Below are positions 1 through 11,742 of a stretch of DNA of 64,000 bases, in pieces (the first letter of the stretch is position 1; each line of letters opens with the position of its first letter). The stretch spans positions 15,749,888-15,813,887 of the forward strand of contig OW203771.1 in NCBI GenBank assembly GCA_934045905.1. The letters are read 5' to 3'. The notes below the pieces were generated by a model. The model ran no database searches, was not told the DNA's origin, and saw only the letters and a program-made list of their open reading frames with translations. The stretch comes from Leuctra nigra (taxonomy: Eukaryota; Arthropoda; Insecta; Plecoptera; Leuctridae). A program made the position numbers and the translations under genes.

Positions 1-6
1 TTTTTA

Positions 7-939
7 TTGAGCGAGCGTAGCGAGCGTCACCACGGTACTCTTACGGCACTTTCTCTGTGTGTTTGTTTTTTTTTTTGTTTTTTTTTTTGTTTTTTTGTGT
101 TCACAGCCCAGGTCAAACGGCACAATCAATCGATCTGAAATTTTGCACATATGCTAACGTAATCTATGCGGTCCCTGGGATCGTTTTTGAATGGGCTCAT
201 GTGATTGGTTCAAATTTTAAAAAAATTATCTTTCGATTGGTTTGCCCGTTCAATTTGAAATTTTGATAAGTCATTACGACCAACATTTTGCCCAATCAGA
301 CAAAATTTCATCCAAATCCTCCCATTGGTTAAAATTTAAAAAAATATTTCATGTGTTTTTTGAAATTTAAACTAGAACCGTATGACCGATCAACTTAAAA
401 CTTTGCTTGGCCATTGGGACCAACATTATCTGTATTTTTTACTACTTTTAGACTATTCTGTGTTTATATCCAAAAGTAATTGACATTTTACGGACATTTT
501 GCGTGTTGGCTGTCAAATTTCTCGAAAATGTTGATCACGGCTACTTTGACTCTTCAGTTCTAATCCAAGGTAGTTGAGCAAAAACTTTTAAACGCATATG
601 AAACTAATAATTACCGTTCAACAGATCGATCTGATATTGTGTACACACACTAATATCGTATGATTGGTCCCAGGTATATTTTTTGAAAGAGATTCTGTGA
701 TTTTTGAATATTTACTGGGAACGTTGTTCAATTATAAAGGTTCAATCGATCAACTTAAAATTTTTCATGGTTATTGGGACTAATATTTGAGTGATATTTG
801 GAGATTTTTAAACAAGTCTGTGAAAAATTCAAGAATTATTGGCTTTTAATGATATTTTTGATAGACGCAGAATTTCGGTTCGAGGTGTTGCGCGTATCCG
901 TGCTCGCTCATCAACGCGTTTCACAGAGCGTTTTCCTAG
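7..939 (+). mobile_element. Helitron-like non-autonomous element, copy H1
   Basis: The element starts with TTGAGCGAGCG and ends with a short hairpin (AACGC ... GCGTT) followed by TTTTCCTAG and then T. The same ends recur at 4360, 10095, 16478, 17020, 28352, 30782, 31367 and 40146. The interior is non-coding, with a T-rich tract near 63-97 and degenerate internal repeats such as CTGAAATTTTGCACA and CCAATC...CATTGGTT. It lies in an intron of the DCAF6 gene. No Rep or helicase reading frame is visible, so it would depend on an autonomous partner. Confidence 0.72.
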
Positions 940-1319
940 TATTTTGCATAGTGAGATTGTAAGTGTTGTAGGTACCTATGTCCAATTTTCCTTTTTTGGA
1001 GTTGAATATTAATTATTTTTCTTCACAGTGCTTTTCTTCTATTCCACCAATTTGTTGTCCTATTTTGTTAGTACAGGAGAAACCAGTTTGTTTTTCCTAT
1101 GTTCCGCTGTGTTATTTTCAAATATTTTACCGTCATTTACTCGATATTGTGTATGTGGTCATAACACTTGCATTCTCACGCTCCGTTCTGTACATATATT
1201 ATTTTGTCCGGTCTGACGTCGCATCGACTCAAATCCGTATGGAAATTGACTCGGATGATCTCGAAATAGGCGTCCGCAGGCCTCTAAGACTGTGCTAACA
1301 AGCGATGTCGCGTGCGCAG

Positions 1320-1572
1320 GACAATGATCAAAGAGGCCTGCTTCTGGGGCTCGGACTACGTGATGTCCGGCTCGGACTGCGGCCACGTGTTCGTGTGGGA
1401 CCGCCGCAGCGCGGAGCTGGTGTGTCTGCTGCCAGCCGACCAGCACGTCGTCAACTGTCTCCAGCCGCACCCAACGCTGCCGCTGCTGGCCACCGCAGGC
1501 ATTGACCACGACGTCAAGCTGTGGGCGCCACTGGCCGAGGAGCCCGCCTTCGATCAGGAGTTCGCCGACAGC
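1320..1572 (+). CDS. DCAF6: DCAF6-like WD40 protein, internal coding exon
   Basis: The exon follows an acceptor ending GCGCAG and stops before GTGAGT at 1573. It encodes TMIKEACFWGSDYVMSGSDC, then GHVFVWDRR, a VVNCLQPHP stretch and GIDHDVKLWAPL. This is the end of the WD40 propeller of DDB1- and CUL4-associated factor 6 (NRIP), recognised from its conserved MIKEA, MSGSDCGH and NCLQPHP stretches. Family members are thought to act as substrate receptors of CUL4-DDB1 ubiquitin ligases; the human protein also binds nuclear receptors. GC content is well above the surrounding DNA, as expected for a conserved exon. Upstream exons lie before the window. The first base completes a codon begun in the preceding exon. 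Confidence 0.88.
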
Positions 1573-2296
1573 GTGAGTCGCCCGACACGTTTGCAGTCGC
1601 GACGGATAGATAACACTTAAAATTATCTAGTTATCTCTGCTATTACAGAATTTAGCATACAGTTCGATGATCCTCATATATCTATTTATGTTATTCAACA
1701 ATCGGTCGAAAATAGATAGGTAGGTACCTGCATTTGAAATTTCTGAAAATTTAGTTCATCCAACATTTTTAAAGTTGTCTATTTCAAGCTACATACTGAG
1801 ATTCATTTTGTGATACATTGATAGATAAGCCACTGATTTCAAAAAGAAATTCATGGCAGTGGTGACGGTTTGTTCCGATGTATGTGCTGGTGGCCCTGAT
1901 AAGGGCCGTTCGCGACGTTTTGAAGGATGTACTTCATAGTCAGCAAAGTTTTAAACATAAGAGCTCAAACTTAAAACAAGAGAACATATTATATGCTATT
2001 TATTAAACAACATTTAATTTTCAGGTAGTGATAAATGCTTTTTGCTTTAAAACAGTTTTCCTGCCAACAGTGTTGGCTACATGCAATTCCTTTTATAAAA
2101 ACCTTTTCATGGTTAATAAAAGTAGAGGAAACTTATAGGTTCAGAGGAGAGTCAAAGTCGGGCATTTTTGTATTTCTTGCATGCGTTTTAAACACTTATA
2201 AGCACCTCTGGTCCGACTTGTTGCTCACGTGAAGGCTGATCGTAACATGCAATTGTGTTTGTCGGCTTGACGATGACGGCTGCGTCTGTGTTCCAG

Positions 2297-2405
2297 CTGA
2301 CGCGGCGCAACGAGGTGATGTTGGAGGAGACGCGAGACACGATCACTGTGCCGGCGTCGTTCATGATCCGCATGATGGCCTGTCTCAACCAGATACGTCG
2401 CGGAG
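2297..2405 (+). CDS. DCAF6: DCAF6-like protein, next-to-last or last coding exon
   Basis: After acceptor GTTCCAG the exon continues in the phase left by the exon ending at 1572. It encodes [20 protein letters not shown] and [13 protein letters not shown], matching the conserved tail just after the WD40 domain of DCAF6. A strong donor (GGAG|GTGAGT) follows, so a short final exon may lie downstream, but I could not find it. If the donor is not used, the frame reads on for about 15 codons to a TAA at 2450-2452, which would also give a plausible acidic tail. The intron between the two exons is 724 bp. Confidence 0.85.
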
Positions 2406-3285
2406 GTGAGTCCATTACCGACATCAGTTTCATCATTGAGCAGACCGACTAATAAGCGTATCAAGGAATGAAGTACTATTCAGAAATTGTGGGTTCAGAG
2501 GCAATTTCGTAAAATTTCTTCAGGAATATTTCCAAGGTTTATTTTTCTGTGAATTTGTCTATCCTTTTTTTCGTTGTGTTTTATTAAAATAATGTTGGAA
2601 AAGTTAATTACCACAATTTGGAGGACTGTAATTGTGTTTTTACCGCAACAGAAATGTGCAGAAACGTCTTAATTATCATATTTGTAAAAATATTAGTTTT
2701 TTCCTGCCAATACTTATCCTGGGCAAGGGATGATGTGCGTATTAATTATTTTATGACCTCCAATGATGATATTTAATGTATGACTAGTTAATATCTAATA
2801 TGTACATAATACAATATTAGACAATACAATACAATATGCTTTAGAAATTATAATGACGGAAACATTTATGTTGACATCCTAATTAGATTATTCTATGTTT
2901 TTAGTGTGTTAATTCTTTGGTTTGTGTCTTTATTGTGTATCTTTATGTATCTTTGTATTGTACTGATTTGTGAAAGATAGCGCTTGCGCTAAATAAAGAA
3001 TTATTATTATTATTATTATAGAAAGCCAGAAACAATTGAAGCATCTCCGTTAAAAAAAAGTATTTCATATCTAAAATTTATTTCAGTTTTCCCAATTAAA
3101 ATGTCTTTTGGTCATTTTCAAAATCAAGCCAATGAAATACCGTTAAGACTGAAGCATCAAAACCCGATTGACTTCTCATTTGAATTTTCTAATTTGAATT
3201 GTAAAATGCAATATGGACTTTAAAAACCTTTAGAAATACTGCAAAGAAATAGTTAGTATGCCTTTTTACAGTACAGTTAGTGGTA
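2406..3285 (+). other. DCAF6 downstream region with hairpin, poly(A) signal and (TTA)n
   Basis: No further coding exon could be supported here. At about 2972-3020 a small inverted motif (GCGCTTGCGC) is followed by AATAAA and a run of TTA repeats. This resembles the 3' tail of a non-LTR retrotransposon, but it could also serve as the DCAF6 polyadenylation region. The rest is AT-rich and unremarkable. Confidence 0.35.
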
Positions 3286-3497
3286 CACCCAACAAAAGAT
3301 TAAAAAAATTCATTCATATGAAACGGATTGGCTCAAAAAGATTTGATGGCATCATCCGATGAAGTCTATTCTAAATCGTCATCTAACTCTTGTAGTTAAG
3401 CTCTGATTTCATTGATAATAACAAGGATTGATTTTCAAGGAACCTGACAAGCAGCCAATCCGTTTCGCTCAAATACCGTTTTCTGATTTGTTGAGTG
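3286..3497. mobile_element. TA-flanked MITE, 212 bp
   Basis: Termini CACCCAACAAA and TTTGTTGAGTG are inverted with one mismatch and are flanked on both sides by TA. Sub-terminal GAAACGGATTGGCT and AGCCAATCCGTTTC extend the fold-back. The TA target and short non-coding interior suggest a Tc1/mariner-type MITE. Between 3498 and 4359 I see nothing else I can name. Confidence 0.55.
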
Positions 3498-4607
3498 TAC
3501 CTACATTAGATGTCCTGTGATTTTGCCTCGACCAATGAGAGTTGGTGTCTGTTTCAGCGCGAGGTTCCGATCCAGGCGAGTAGCGAACGTAAATAATATC
3601 CACACAGATGATTCACTCGGTCGTCCGATCACGCTCGCTTCCGTTTGTGGTTTACGAGGATTTCTACGCTTGCCGCCGGTGTAAGACGATCACTCCAACG
3701 CTGCTTACGCTTTTACGTAACACTTTGCTGATATTGAATGACTTTTAAACTTTGCTAGAGTTGTGATGCATCTTTTAGTTTTGTAACGGCTTCAATAATT
3801 TATATTAATTAATTTAATGAGATAAACAGTGTTTTATTATTATAAATCAACCGGTGAACGTCCGTGACTTAACCTTTATATTTTTGCGGATCATATAGGC
3901 ACTAGTTTTCACCCGGTATAGGGCATGTTCAAATCTCCTATTAGTTGATATGCCAATAAATGTGCATTAAAGAGAGATAGAATATATTTTGTGAATAAGA
4001 ATGATGGATGCACTAGAAATGAATTACATGTTTTATTGTGATCTTCCTCACGGAACCAAAAGTAATGAAAAACTTTTGGCTACTTTTCGATCGTCAAACA
4101 TCGAAAATAACCCTCTGCGACATGCCCTATCACCTAGGTGGATATAGATAATAGATATGATTTGCTATCCATTTCTTCCACTGTGGCAGGGAAACAATCA
4201 ATGAACTAGAAGTCACCTGTAGGTACAGACAGAGAACGATAATTAATTAGTTCTATAGATTCTTGTTCATGATGCACAGCTGAAACCATATTTAGTTGAA
4301 TAATTTATGTGTTACCGTGACAACCTGGTATACATTTCTCCGAGTATTTTCTCTGATTTTTGAGCGAGCGACTCCTTTCGGATCTTTTCACGCGAACCTT
4401 CTTTTTTGTTTTTCGTCTCTGTCACCATACAGGCCACATTTTTTCTCTGATTGATCTGATATTTTACACACATGTGAAGACCAACTAGATGGTATGGATC
4501 CTGAATTTTTTTACAAAATCCTGCGATTGGTTCAAATTTTAAAAAATGCATCTGTTTTGTTGAAACTCCAAAATGGTCTGATCAAGCTGAAATTGCTTGG
4601 TCATTAA

Positions 4608-4917
4608 CCCCTTCCCTACTCATTTTTTCTTAAAATACTTGGCCCAAAAGATTCCATTTAATTTGATGGATGTTCTGAATAATAATCTAAATACATTGGG
4701 TTTTAATGTAAAACACTACTTTATTGACTCAACAGTGAATTAGTTCCATTCTCTAACACTTCAACTACAATTATCAGTCCTATTAGCACCATCTATGAGG
4801 AATCAAGTGAACCAGAACGCTTTGAATCAAAGCGGCAATTGGCGGGCTGGACACGTCTTTGGTCCTCAATGCATTATTTATTTTGGCGGGTCTGACACGT
4901 CATAAGTAGAGAAGGGG
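4608..4917. mobile_element. piggyBac-type MITE (TTAA target), 310 bp
   Basis: Termini CCCCTTCCCTACT and AGTAGAGAAGGGG are near-perfect inverted repeats, flanked by TTAA at 4604-4607 and 4918-4921. Removing the element and one TTAA restores the host sequence GGTCATTAAGACCATT, matching the Helitron-like copies elsewhere. TTAA duplication with CC-starting ends is characteristic of piggyBac-related elements. No transposase is present. Confidence 0.72.
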
Positions 4918-5330
4918 TTAAGACCATTATATTATTTATGTTAGCTGTAAAGTTTCAGACAAATCCTCTGATTTTATCAAATTTTAAATATATCTTCTCA
5001 TTGGTTGAAAATTTTAATAGTTCCCATCACATTGGAATTGTGCATTTGCAGCCGGTTTCCAGGAGTCCTGCGGCCCTAGTGTTGGTGGGAACACCCACCC
5101 CCTGACCCATTGAATTGGAACCAGGGATGGACTATTATTATCAAGATAAGAATTGTATAAATATAATGTAAAATATCAGCCAATTCGGTCAAGAACTTCA
5201 ACTTGTTAAGTTTTAAATTTGTGAAATGTATCTCTCCAAATTCGTTTATCTAAATTATAAGCACCTTGGGCCTTGGCCACTGCACTTTGTTTACTGCATC
5301 ACTTCATCTGTTTTATTTCTCTGTCTTATG

Positions 5331-5811
5331 TAAAGAGACTAGACCTACACTTCCCCCGCCCCACCACTGGGAAGAGCGTCAACTTCCAGATTTTTGCGGT
5401 CTTAAAATGACCACTACGAATCGTTCTAAAATCGGAATTATGAACCGCAGAGCTCCTGAAACACGTTGTGGTGGTGGGAACTGAGAGAACTTTTCATTAC
5501 GTATATAATCTAATGTTAATATTTATATAAATATATACGTATATATTTATCAATAAATATACAAATGCATAAACAAATGTATTTTTTAATTAAATTTTAC
5601 GTATTTAATGCGTTTACTATACGAATCATGACGATAATATTATATCGACTGAGCCATCGACTGTTCATTTACTTTCATTGTCACGTGGAAGATGGCGCTT
5701 GCGGTAGTAACTCAGATGACATTTTGTGCTTCAAGGATTAGCATTGGCAGCATTGGAAGTTGACGCTCTTCCCAGGGGTGGGGCGGGGGAAGTGTAGGTC
5801 TAGTCTCTTTA
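5331..5811. mobile_element. Fold-back element with about 55-bp terminal inverted repeats
   Basis: The left arm begins TAAAGAGACTAGACCTACAC and continues into a C-rich stretch ending near 5387; the right arm (5754-5811) is its reverse complement. The interior is AT-rich and non-coding. It lies inside H2. The arms are far more GC-rich than the interior. Confidence 0.6.
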
Positions 5812-5898
5812 GTCTTTTGGATGAAAGATCGAGATGACAATGAAAAGCAGGTATCGGTGCTCGCTCATTAACACGCGTTACACTCAGCGTTTTCCTAT

Positions 5899-6840
5899 TC
5901 TTCATATGTTCGACCCTGTACAAGTTATTTAGGAATTATCTATATTTTCAGTAACTATTATTTGGCTGTTTATATATTTTATCGGTTTTTGTGATTATTC
6001 TGGAATCTACATAAACATGAAATTGATACTAGAGAATATTAAATTTCTGTATGTTTGATTCAGATATGGAAATACATTTTTTTGAAGTCTCGTAAAATCA
6101 TGAAACAAAATGTGAATTAAATAATCGGTTAGTATAGGAAACAAATCTAAAATGTGTTTGAAACATTATTTTTATTTGCTTCTAACTACATGTTATTGAC
6201 TCGTATAAATCATATAAAGATGATCTGCAAAGTAGATTATAATCTGGCCAAAGATCCATAGACATAGTGAATTGAGCAATTGTTAAATTAGTACTAAAAC
6301 TTGTAGTTTGGTGACTCATTATACAGTAAGTACACTTCTCAACCTTTTACTGGGTAAAATGGTACACAATAGACTTATAATATAATATTATTTTTAATTT
6401 CTAGGTCTTGAGTCCACTTCAAAGTATGTACTAATATTATAACTAATATTAGTTGGCAATGTTTTCATGTTTTTCTGCATAAACCAGATGTGTCAGTCTA
6501 TTTCTGAGACGATATGAGGAGCATTATTAAAAATATCTCTTCAAGTGTGCCACGAATTAAGGGAAATGGAATGTACATTAATGAACTTAACTTTGTTTGA
6601 TATTTATAAGTTCTTAAAACCGACATCTTTTACTTTCACTGTATTTGAAAGTCTCATTTTTAAAACCTTATTGTTGTTTAAACTTTTAATGCCTTTTTTA
6701 TACATTTTCTTTCCCTTTTCTAAGCCACACAAACTTGAACTGAGAGGTTGGTGAAAACAGTTTCTGCTGCTGTGTACTAAAACCAATATCTGGTTTAATT
6801 AAGGTGGTGCAAGCGCGAGCGATTTTGCCGCTGGTAGGCA
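5899..6840. other. AT-rich intergenic DNA, nothing recognised
   Basis: No coding exon, tRNA-like head or clear inverted-repeat element was found. Reading frames here are short and of AT-rich composition. Confidence 0.4.
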
Positions 6841-6965
6841 CTTTTTTGGATACGATTGGAGACAAAATGGGTTGACGTAATGATTTGAAATTTTAAACGT
6901 AATTAGATAAAAGACAAACTTAGGGTTATCACTTGGTACATTTTTAATTGTCTGCATCGTTAATA

Positions 6966-7305
6966 TTTTTTTTTTTTTTTTTAACGTCTTTATTTGAAGA
7001 GCGAAGTTAAGCCAATGGCTTCTCTTCCACTTAACTCTTATTGTTATTCTAGGGATGCCAAGCGAGAGAGCAGTTAGCTCCCTGCGCCCTGCTGGTTTTA
7101 ACGTCCCATCCCAAGGACGGTGTAACGCCCGTCGAGAGACTGATAACAGGTGGAGGGGTGTCGTTACACTAACCCCCAACCACCCCAGTCTCTCTGGCCC
7201 AACGGCAGCAACTGGCAGGCCAGAGTTGAACGGTCACCCATCCAACCTCTGACCGCGCTCAATGTTGCTTAACCTCGGTGATCTGACGAGAACCGAGGTA
7301 TCCAT
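6966..7305 (-). mobile_element. 5S-rRNA-derived SINE (SINE3 type)
   Basis: Read on the minus strand, the head at about 7230-7305 closely resembles 5S rRNA: GGTTCTCGTCAGATCACCGA, then TTAAGCAACATTGAGCGCGG and GGATGGGTGACC, which correspond to the internal pol III promoter region of 5S genes. The body follows (CTCTGGCC, GTTGGGCCAGAGAGACTGG, CGACGGGCGTTACACC) and the tail ends in AATAAAGACGTT plus poly(A). Related copies lie at 14360, 25105, 46565 and 60042. The head is incomplete, so this is not a 5S gene. Confidence 0.78.
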
Positions 7306-7309
7306 TATA

Positions 7310-7880
7310 ATAATTATATCATTATCATTATCATTGTTGTGGTTAAAATTTTAAAATCTCAGACTAAATCTGGCACTCTCGGCAGGGGCCTGTACCCCAA
7401 AGCCTTAACAACTATCTAATATTTAAAAACTTTCTTGTCAAATGACACGTCTGAAGCAGGGTTGCCTTTTGAAAACTTTTAATAAAACGCTCCGGAATAT
7501 TCAATCTTTTCAAATTCCTCTTCAGGCTCTGAGGCACAACACCGACGGCAGACAAAACTATGGGCACCACTTCCACAGAATCCTGATTCCACACCCTCCT
7601 TATCTCCATAGCTAGATCTTGGTACTTTTTTATCTTTCCTGCCTCAGTAGACGCCATATTGCGAGTGAGTGGAATAGCTATGTCAATAAGGAGGGTCTTC
7701 CTCTCCCGTTTATTCACTACAATGATATCGGGCTTGTTGTATGCCATCGTTTTGTCTGTTATAACCGGCTTATCCCAGTAGACAATATACTTATCATTTT
7801 CTACTACGGGAGAGGGCTGATATTTGTAATAGGGAACAAGTATTATCATTATTATGATTATTATTATTATCATTATAGAA
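7310..7880 (-). pseudogene. 3' fragment of a non-LTR retrotransposon with restriction-like endonuclease
   Basis: On the minus strand, a frame of about 145 codons reads VYWDKPVITDKTMAYNKPDI, then RKTLLIDIAIP, KIKKYQDLAMEIRRVW and VVPIVLSAVG. The KPD followed about 13 residues later by a D in LIDIA fits the PD-(X)n-D active site of the restriction-like endonuclease at the C-terminus of R2/R4/NeSL-type LINEs, which nicks target DNA to prime reverse transcription. The reverse transcriptase is missing, so the copy is 5'-truncated (near 7880, at an ATT-rich repeat). It ends after about 80 bp of 3' UTR in an (ATC/ATT)n tail at about 7305-7340. The frame is open to TAA with no break in this fragment. 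Confidence 0.72.
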
Positions 7881-8269
7881 ATAATTAGTTGAGTTTTGGT
7901 GAAAAATTGTATATTTTCTTGTCTCCATGGGTGCCGTATGAAATGTAATTTTAAAAATGTGTCAAGTGATAACCCTAAGTTTGTCTTTTATCTAATCATG
8001 ATTAAAATTTGAGATCAATTGGTTAACGGGTTTGGTCTCTAATGGTATGGGAAATTTCAGAGTTTTGCGCGGTTTTGTTGAATAACCAACGCATAATTAA
8101 CAAGGCACGAAGCAAAAACTAAAAAGTGCTACTAATATAACACTGTTAAAAAATAAGGTGTTTTTCCTAATTTGTATGGGGCAACCCTGTTACAAAATAC
8201 ACTTTTGAAATGTTTCGTATACATAAATAATGAAAGTTACTGTTACAACATCGTATAATTTCAAAGGTA

Positions 8270-9150
8270 TTCATAATTTTCCAAAGTCGTGTATGGTAAA
8301 ATCACCCACACAAATGGATATTTGCAGCACATGCTTGAGATATTTCAGATGCTGTGGTCTCGATAAAAACTAGCTCGTTTGTTTGAATACAGAAAAACCC
8401 TGAACATTTTCCAAAGTCGTGTATGGTAAAATTCCCTACACAAATGGGGAAATATCCGAATTATTTGGTCAGCTCACTCAAAAATTCAAAAGTTTATTGA
8501 TAACTCCTTGAGTTTAACACATATTTCAATTCTGTGGATGGAGTTCAAGGGACAGTTACATATATGATCAGTACAATACAAATTATGATGACCCGGACGA
8601 GCCTCGAACTCATGTTCTTCGGAGCAGTAGACCGATGCTCTAACCACTGGACCACCGGGACAGCTGAGGGTGATGCCGGCTTAGACTTGCTTTGTGTTAG
8701 TTTGAATATTGAGGTTTTTGAATGGTGTTGAGGGAAATACCCGACATATACATACACGTACTAGGAATAATATTTCCTACAACATTTTTTAAATTACTAG
8801 AAATTATACGATGTCTCTGCTGGATTTTAGCCCATCGCAAAACTGATAAGTTCCGTTGTATTTTTGAAGATTATACATATAATTTAGTGTCTTTTCCCAA
8901 TACACGACTTTGGAATATATTCAAATTATCGGAAAATAATAACTTCTCTACTGGATATTAGCCCATTGCAAAACTGAAAATTTCCATTGCATTTGTGAAG
9001 ATATTACATATATTTTGTGTATTTTCTCATACACGACTTTGGAATATTTTCAAATTATTGGGGCAAAATTTGTATATGAAATATGGGAATCCTCATACTG
9101 AATGTTTTTTTTGGAAAATCTCATACACTTTTGGAATTTTCCTAAGCTTT
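8270..9150. repeat. Fold-back region built from TTCCAAAGTCGTGTATGG repeats
   Basis: The motif TTCCAAAGTCGTGTATGG occurs at about 8281 and 8408 and reappears inverted (ACACGACTTTGGAATAT) at about 8902 and 9031, with a weaker copy near 9122. This gives an inverted pair of small direct repeats around a tRNA-derived SINE. No coding content. Confidence 0.45.
8586..8668 (-). mobile_element. tRNA-derived SINE head
   Basis: On the minus strand the sequence reads CCGGTGGTCCAGTGGTTAGA (A-box region), then a 40-bp central part, GAGTTCGAGGCTC (B box) and a complementary GTCCGGGTC. Spacing fits a pol III promoter derived from tRNA, but the arms are too imperfect for a working tRNA. The SINE body continues toward lower coordinates with an AT-rich end. 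Confidence 0.62.
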
Positions 9151-9180
9151 GTACACAAATATTTCACAAATAAAATTACA

Positions 9181-10094
9181 GTGAAGTAGCACTTTTTAGT
9201 GAACATCCTATCAAAGTTACATCCACTTAGTTACATCCACTTATGAAACAATTTTTCCCTCTCAATTTTCTAAAACAGCCGAGCGCTTGTATCTCCTTAA
9301 TAACAGTGGCTTTTATAGAGTTTTCCAATAGTTTCAGTTTTGAATCTTGCTTCGACCTTGCATCTTTTTCATTCTGTCTGTAGCGAAGTTTTCTTTATGT
9401 TCTAGTACTACTATTTGCCTTATGTCTTTACCAAAGACTGAGAACTGTTATTATTCTTGTTCCTAATCAGCCTTACGTATTTCCATATTATGTTTTATCA
9501 CAGTCTTTTTCGATGATATTACTTTTGTTATGTTCGTGCCATGAAAAGAAAGTGACACGACACCTATACCAAAGCACTTGTGAATCTAATTTGTAGCAGC
9601 ATTGTGTGATTCACAAATAAACACTACTAATATTAAAATTACTCAAGAGTTTGTTTTTGTTTTTATTTTATTTTTTAGCAGACTTAGTAGTTTGTCATTT
9701 TGATCTCTGTAGTTGATTTGAATTTAAAAGTCTAATTTGAGATTTTCTTTAGTGTGATGCTAAAGTTTTACCTACCTTCGTTGCTTCTGCAAATTTATCT
9801 TATTTTTTTTTCTTAGTTAAATGTGCCTCTTCCGACAAGGCACCGCTATTATAGTCAATAACGTTATTATAGGTATTATAGTCGTTATTATAGTATATTT
9901 GTTACAGCAATGTACAGATAGTAAGTAGATATTTGTAAAATACTTCTTGCTAATATATCAGTTGTAAAATGTCCGTAGGTACCTGTAGTGGTACCACGAT
10001 TATATTGTATGTTTCGCAAATAAAATATTAATTAAAAATATTTCAAGTATTTTTTTCCAGTATGATTCATGTCCTGCTTCTCCACATTTATTAA
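9181..10094. other. AT-rich intergenic DNA, nothing recognised
   Basis: No gene, RNA head or clear inverted repeat was found. Polypyrimidine and AATAAA-like strings occur but without a supported transcript. Confidence 0.4.
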
Positions 10095-10546
10095 CTAGGA
10101 AACCGCTCAGTGTAACTCGTTGATGAGCGAGCACGGATACGTGCAAATTCTCGAACCGGAAATGCGTACACAACGCACAGAAAACGAAACATTCATTTCG
10201 ATACTTAATTTCTGACAGCTATTAAAAATTTCAATATGTTCATGTACGTTCTTAATTGATTGGGATGAAAATTTGTTAAATAAGAGACAATGTTGGTCCT
10301 AATGACCATGCAAAATATGAGTTTGATCAGATTTATGAAGACCATTTTCATTTTTCAGCCAATCAGCTGAGATATTTATTTAAATTTTAAACAAAGAATG
10401 GATTTCAAAAAAATTAGGGTCTGCAAACAGAGAATGTTGTCTTTACATGTGTGCAAAATTTCAGTTGGGTGCAACCTGTGTATCAGTTAATAGCAGAAAA
10501 AAAAACAGGTTGGTACCATAAGTGCCAAAAGGAGTTGCTCGCTCAA
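10095..10546 (-). mobile_element. Helitron-like element H3 (short variant)
   Basis: On the minus strand it starts TTGAGCGAGCAA and ends with the family hairpin and TTTCCTAG followed by T. At about 450 bp it is half the usual length. Its 3' part carries the CGGTTCGAGAATTTGCACGT variant also seen in H4 rather than the common CGGTTCGAGGTGTTGCGCGT. Confidence 0.65.
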
Positions 10547-10801
10547 TTAAAACTGCATATTTTTATTTTTGGTGATGAGTAATTGATACTGTTGATATTG
10601 TAGCCATTCTCTCTTGCCTAATTTAAATTGTGTGGAATTTATCTTCATTTTGAGTCGACGTTAGGTCCCCCTACAAAGAGGACACGACCACCTTCTTCCC
10701 TCCCGTTATTTACCTATTCTCTGTCATCATATCCAAATTATCATTATTCATAATCATTCATCCAATCCACTGGTCAAGCTAAATTTGTGTTTTGCGTCAC
10801 T

Positions 10802-11142
10802 TTTTAAATAAAAAGTAATTTTTGAAAACAAATAACATTACTTATTTCAATAGTACATAATTTAGATAGTAATAATTGTGTGGTCATGAATATAGGTCCA
10901 GCTGCTTACAAATGTTTTGATAATATTCATCTTATTTAGCAAATATTTAAACTATAGTTTATAGTAATAGTAATAGTAAACTATAACTAGAGTTTAAATA
11001 TTTGCTAAATAAGATGAATATTATCAAAACATTTGTAAGCAGCTGGACCTATATTCATGACCACACAATTATAACTATCTAAATTATGTACTATTGAAAT
11101 AAGTAATGTTATTTGTTTTCAAAAATTACTTTTTATTTAAAA
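10802..11142. repeat. Large palindrome, about 165-bp arms
   Basis: The sequence from 10802 to about 10967 is nearly the exact reverse complement of about 10978-11142, with a tiny AT-rich centre of TAGTAATAG repeats. The corresponding place downstream of OR-B (about 19,450-19,600) and OR-C has only one arm. The palindrome therefore arose by inverted duplication of ordinary flank in this copy. Confidence 0.78.
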
Positions 11143-11198
11143 CCATTGGAAAAGTAACAGCATCAAAATTCATTTTAATTATTGATTAAACAGGTGTA

Positions 11199-11312
11199 CA
11201 GTCAGGGAAATTAGATGGTTCATACTCTGCCTCTCTCTGACCCATAACATAAACATGTTTTTATATGGAGCAGAGAGAGATAGAGTGTAACCATCTAATT
11301 TCCTTGACTATA
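11199..11312. mobile_element. TA-flanked MITE, 114 bp
   Basis: Inverted ends CAGTCAGGGAAATTAGATGG and CCATCTAATTTCCTTGACTA are flanked by TA. The hairpin is almost complete, with an inner CTCTGCCTCTCTCT partner. OR-B and OR-C flanks carry a different palindrome at the same TA. Confidence 0.65.
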
Positions 11313-11742
11313 TACGTCAGTAATGTAAAACAATTCGTCGATAATAAAATTTACAAATGGTGACAGAAGTTGGATTTTTATTTTTGGTTTATGTATTAAT
11401 CAATTAACTGTCTCCCCATGAATCGACATACCTAATATTATTAATATTTAAGAAAATCCATCAAAATTTATCAGCCTAGAAGAAATAACTATTCAACGCG
11501 TATAAGGCGAGCCAAAAAGGCTCGAAATAAAAATATATTTTCATAACATCACTAAACCGTCCTTCAAATAAGGAAAGTCCAGGGAAATGTGGCGAAGAAG
11601 GAATTGTAGATGTACCTACTACCTACCTAATTGTCAATTGTGGGTCGGGGCTCTTGGCACAACTACAGATGTCTTTGTTAAGTTTTGTAAACGTTTTAAG
11701 TTAAGTTCAAAGATCATTTATAATATAGTTTTATTTCCCTAA

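Larger units (their letters stand above)
4360..5898 (+). mobile_element. Helitron-like element H2, interrupted by other insertions
   Basis: The left end is TTGAGCGAGCGA and the right end has the family hairpin, but with CCTAT in place of CCTAG. The interior has the family's repeated motifs but is split by a TTAA-flanked MITE (4608-4917) and an inverted-repeat element (5331-5811). The decayed terminus and two nested insertions mark it as one of the older copies. Confidence 0.6.
6850..8045. repeat. Inverted arms surrounding a SINE and a LINE fragment
   Basis: About 90 bp at 6855-6945, containing AGATAAAAGACAAACTTAGG, reappears inverted at 7953-8045. The core AACCCTAAGTTTGTC is exact and the outer parts are diverged. 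The 5S-SINE and a LINE tail sit between the arms, so this looks like a fold-back or MITE into which retroelements later inserted. Confidence 0.5.

Noticed and set aside
978..1298. Membrane-protein-like frame before the DCAF6 exon
   Set aside because: It lies in the intron between the H1 element and the acceptor at 1319, is hydrophobic by T-richness, and is not in phase with the exon.
7230..7305. 5S rRNA gene
   Set aside because: Only about two thirds of the 5S sequence is recognisable and it runs into a SINE body with a poly(A) tail.
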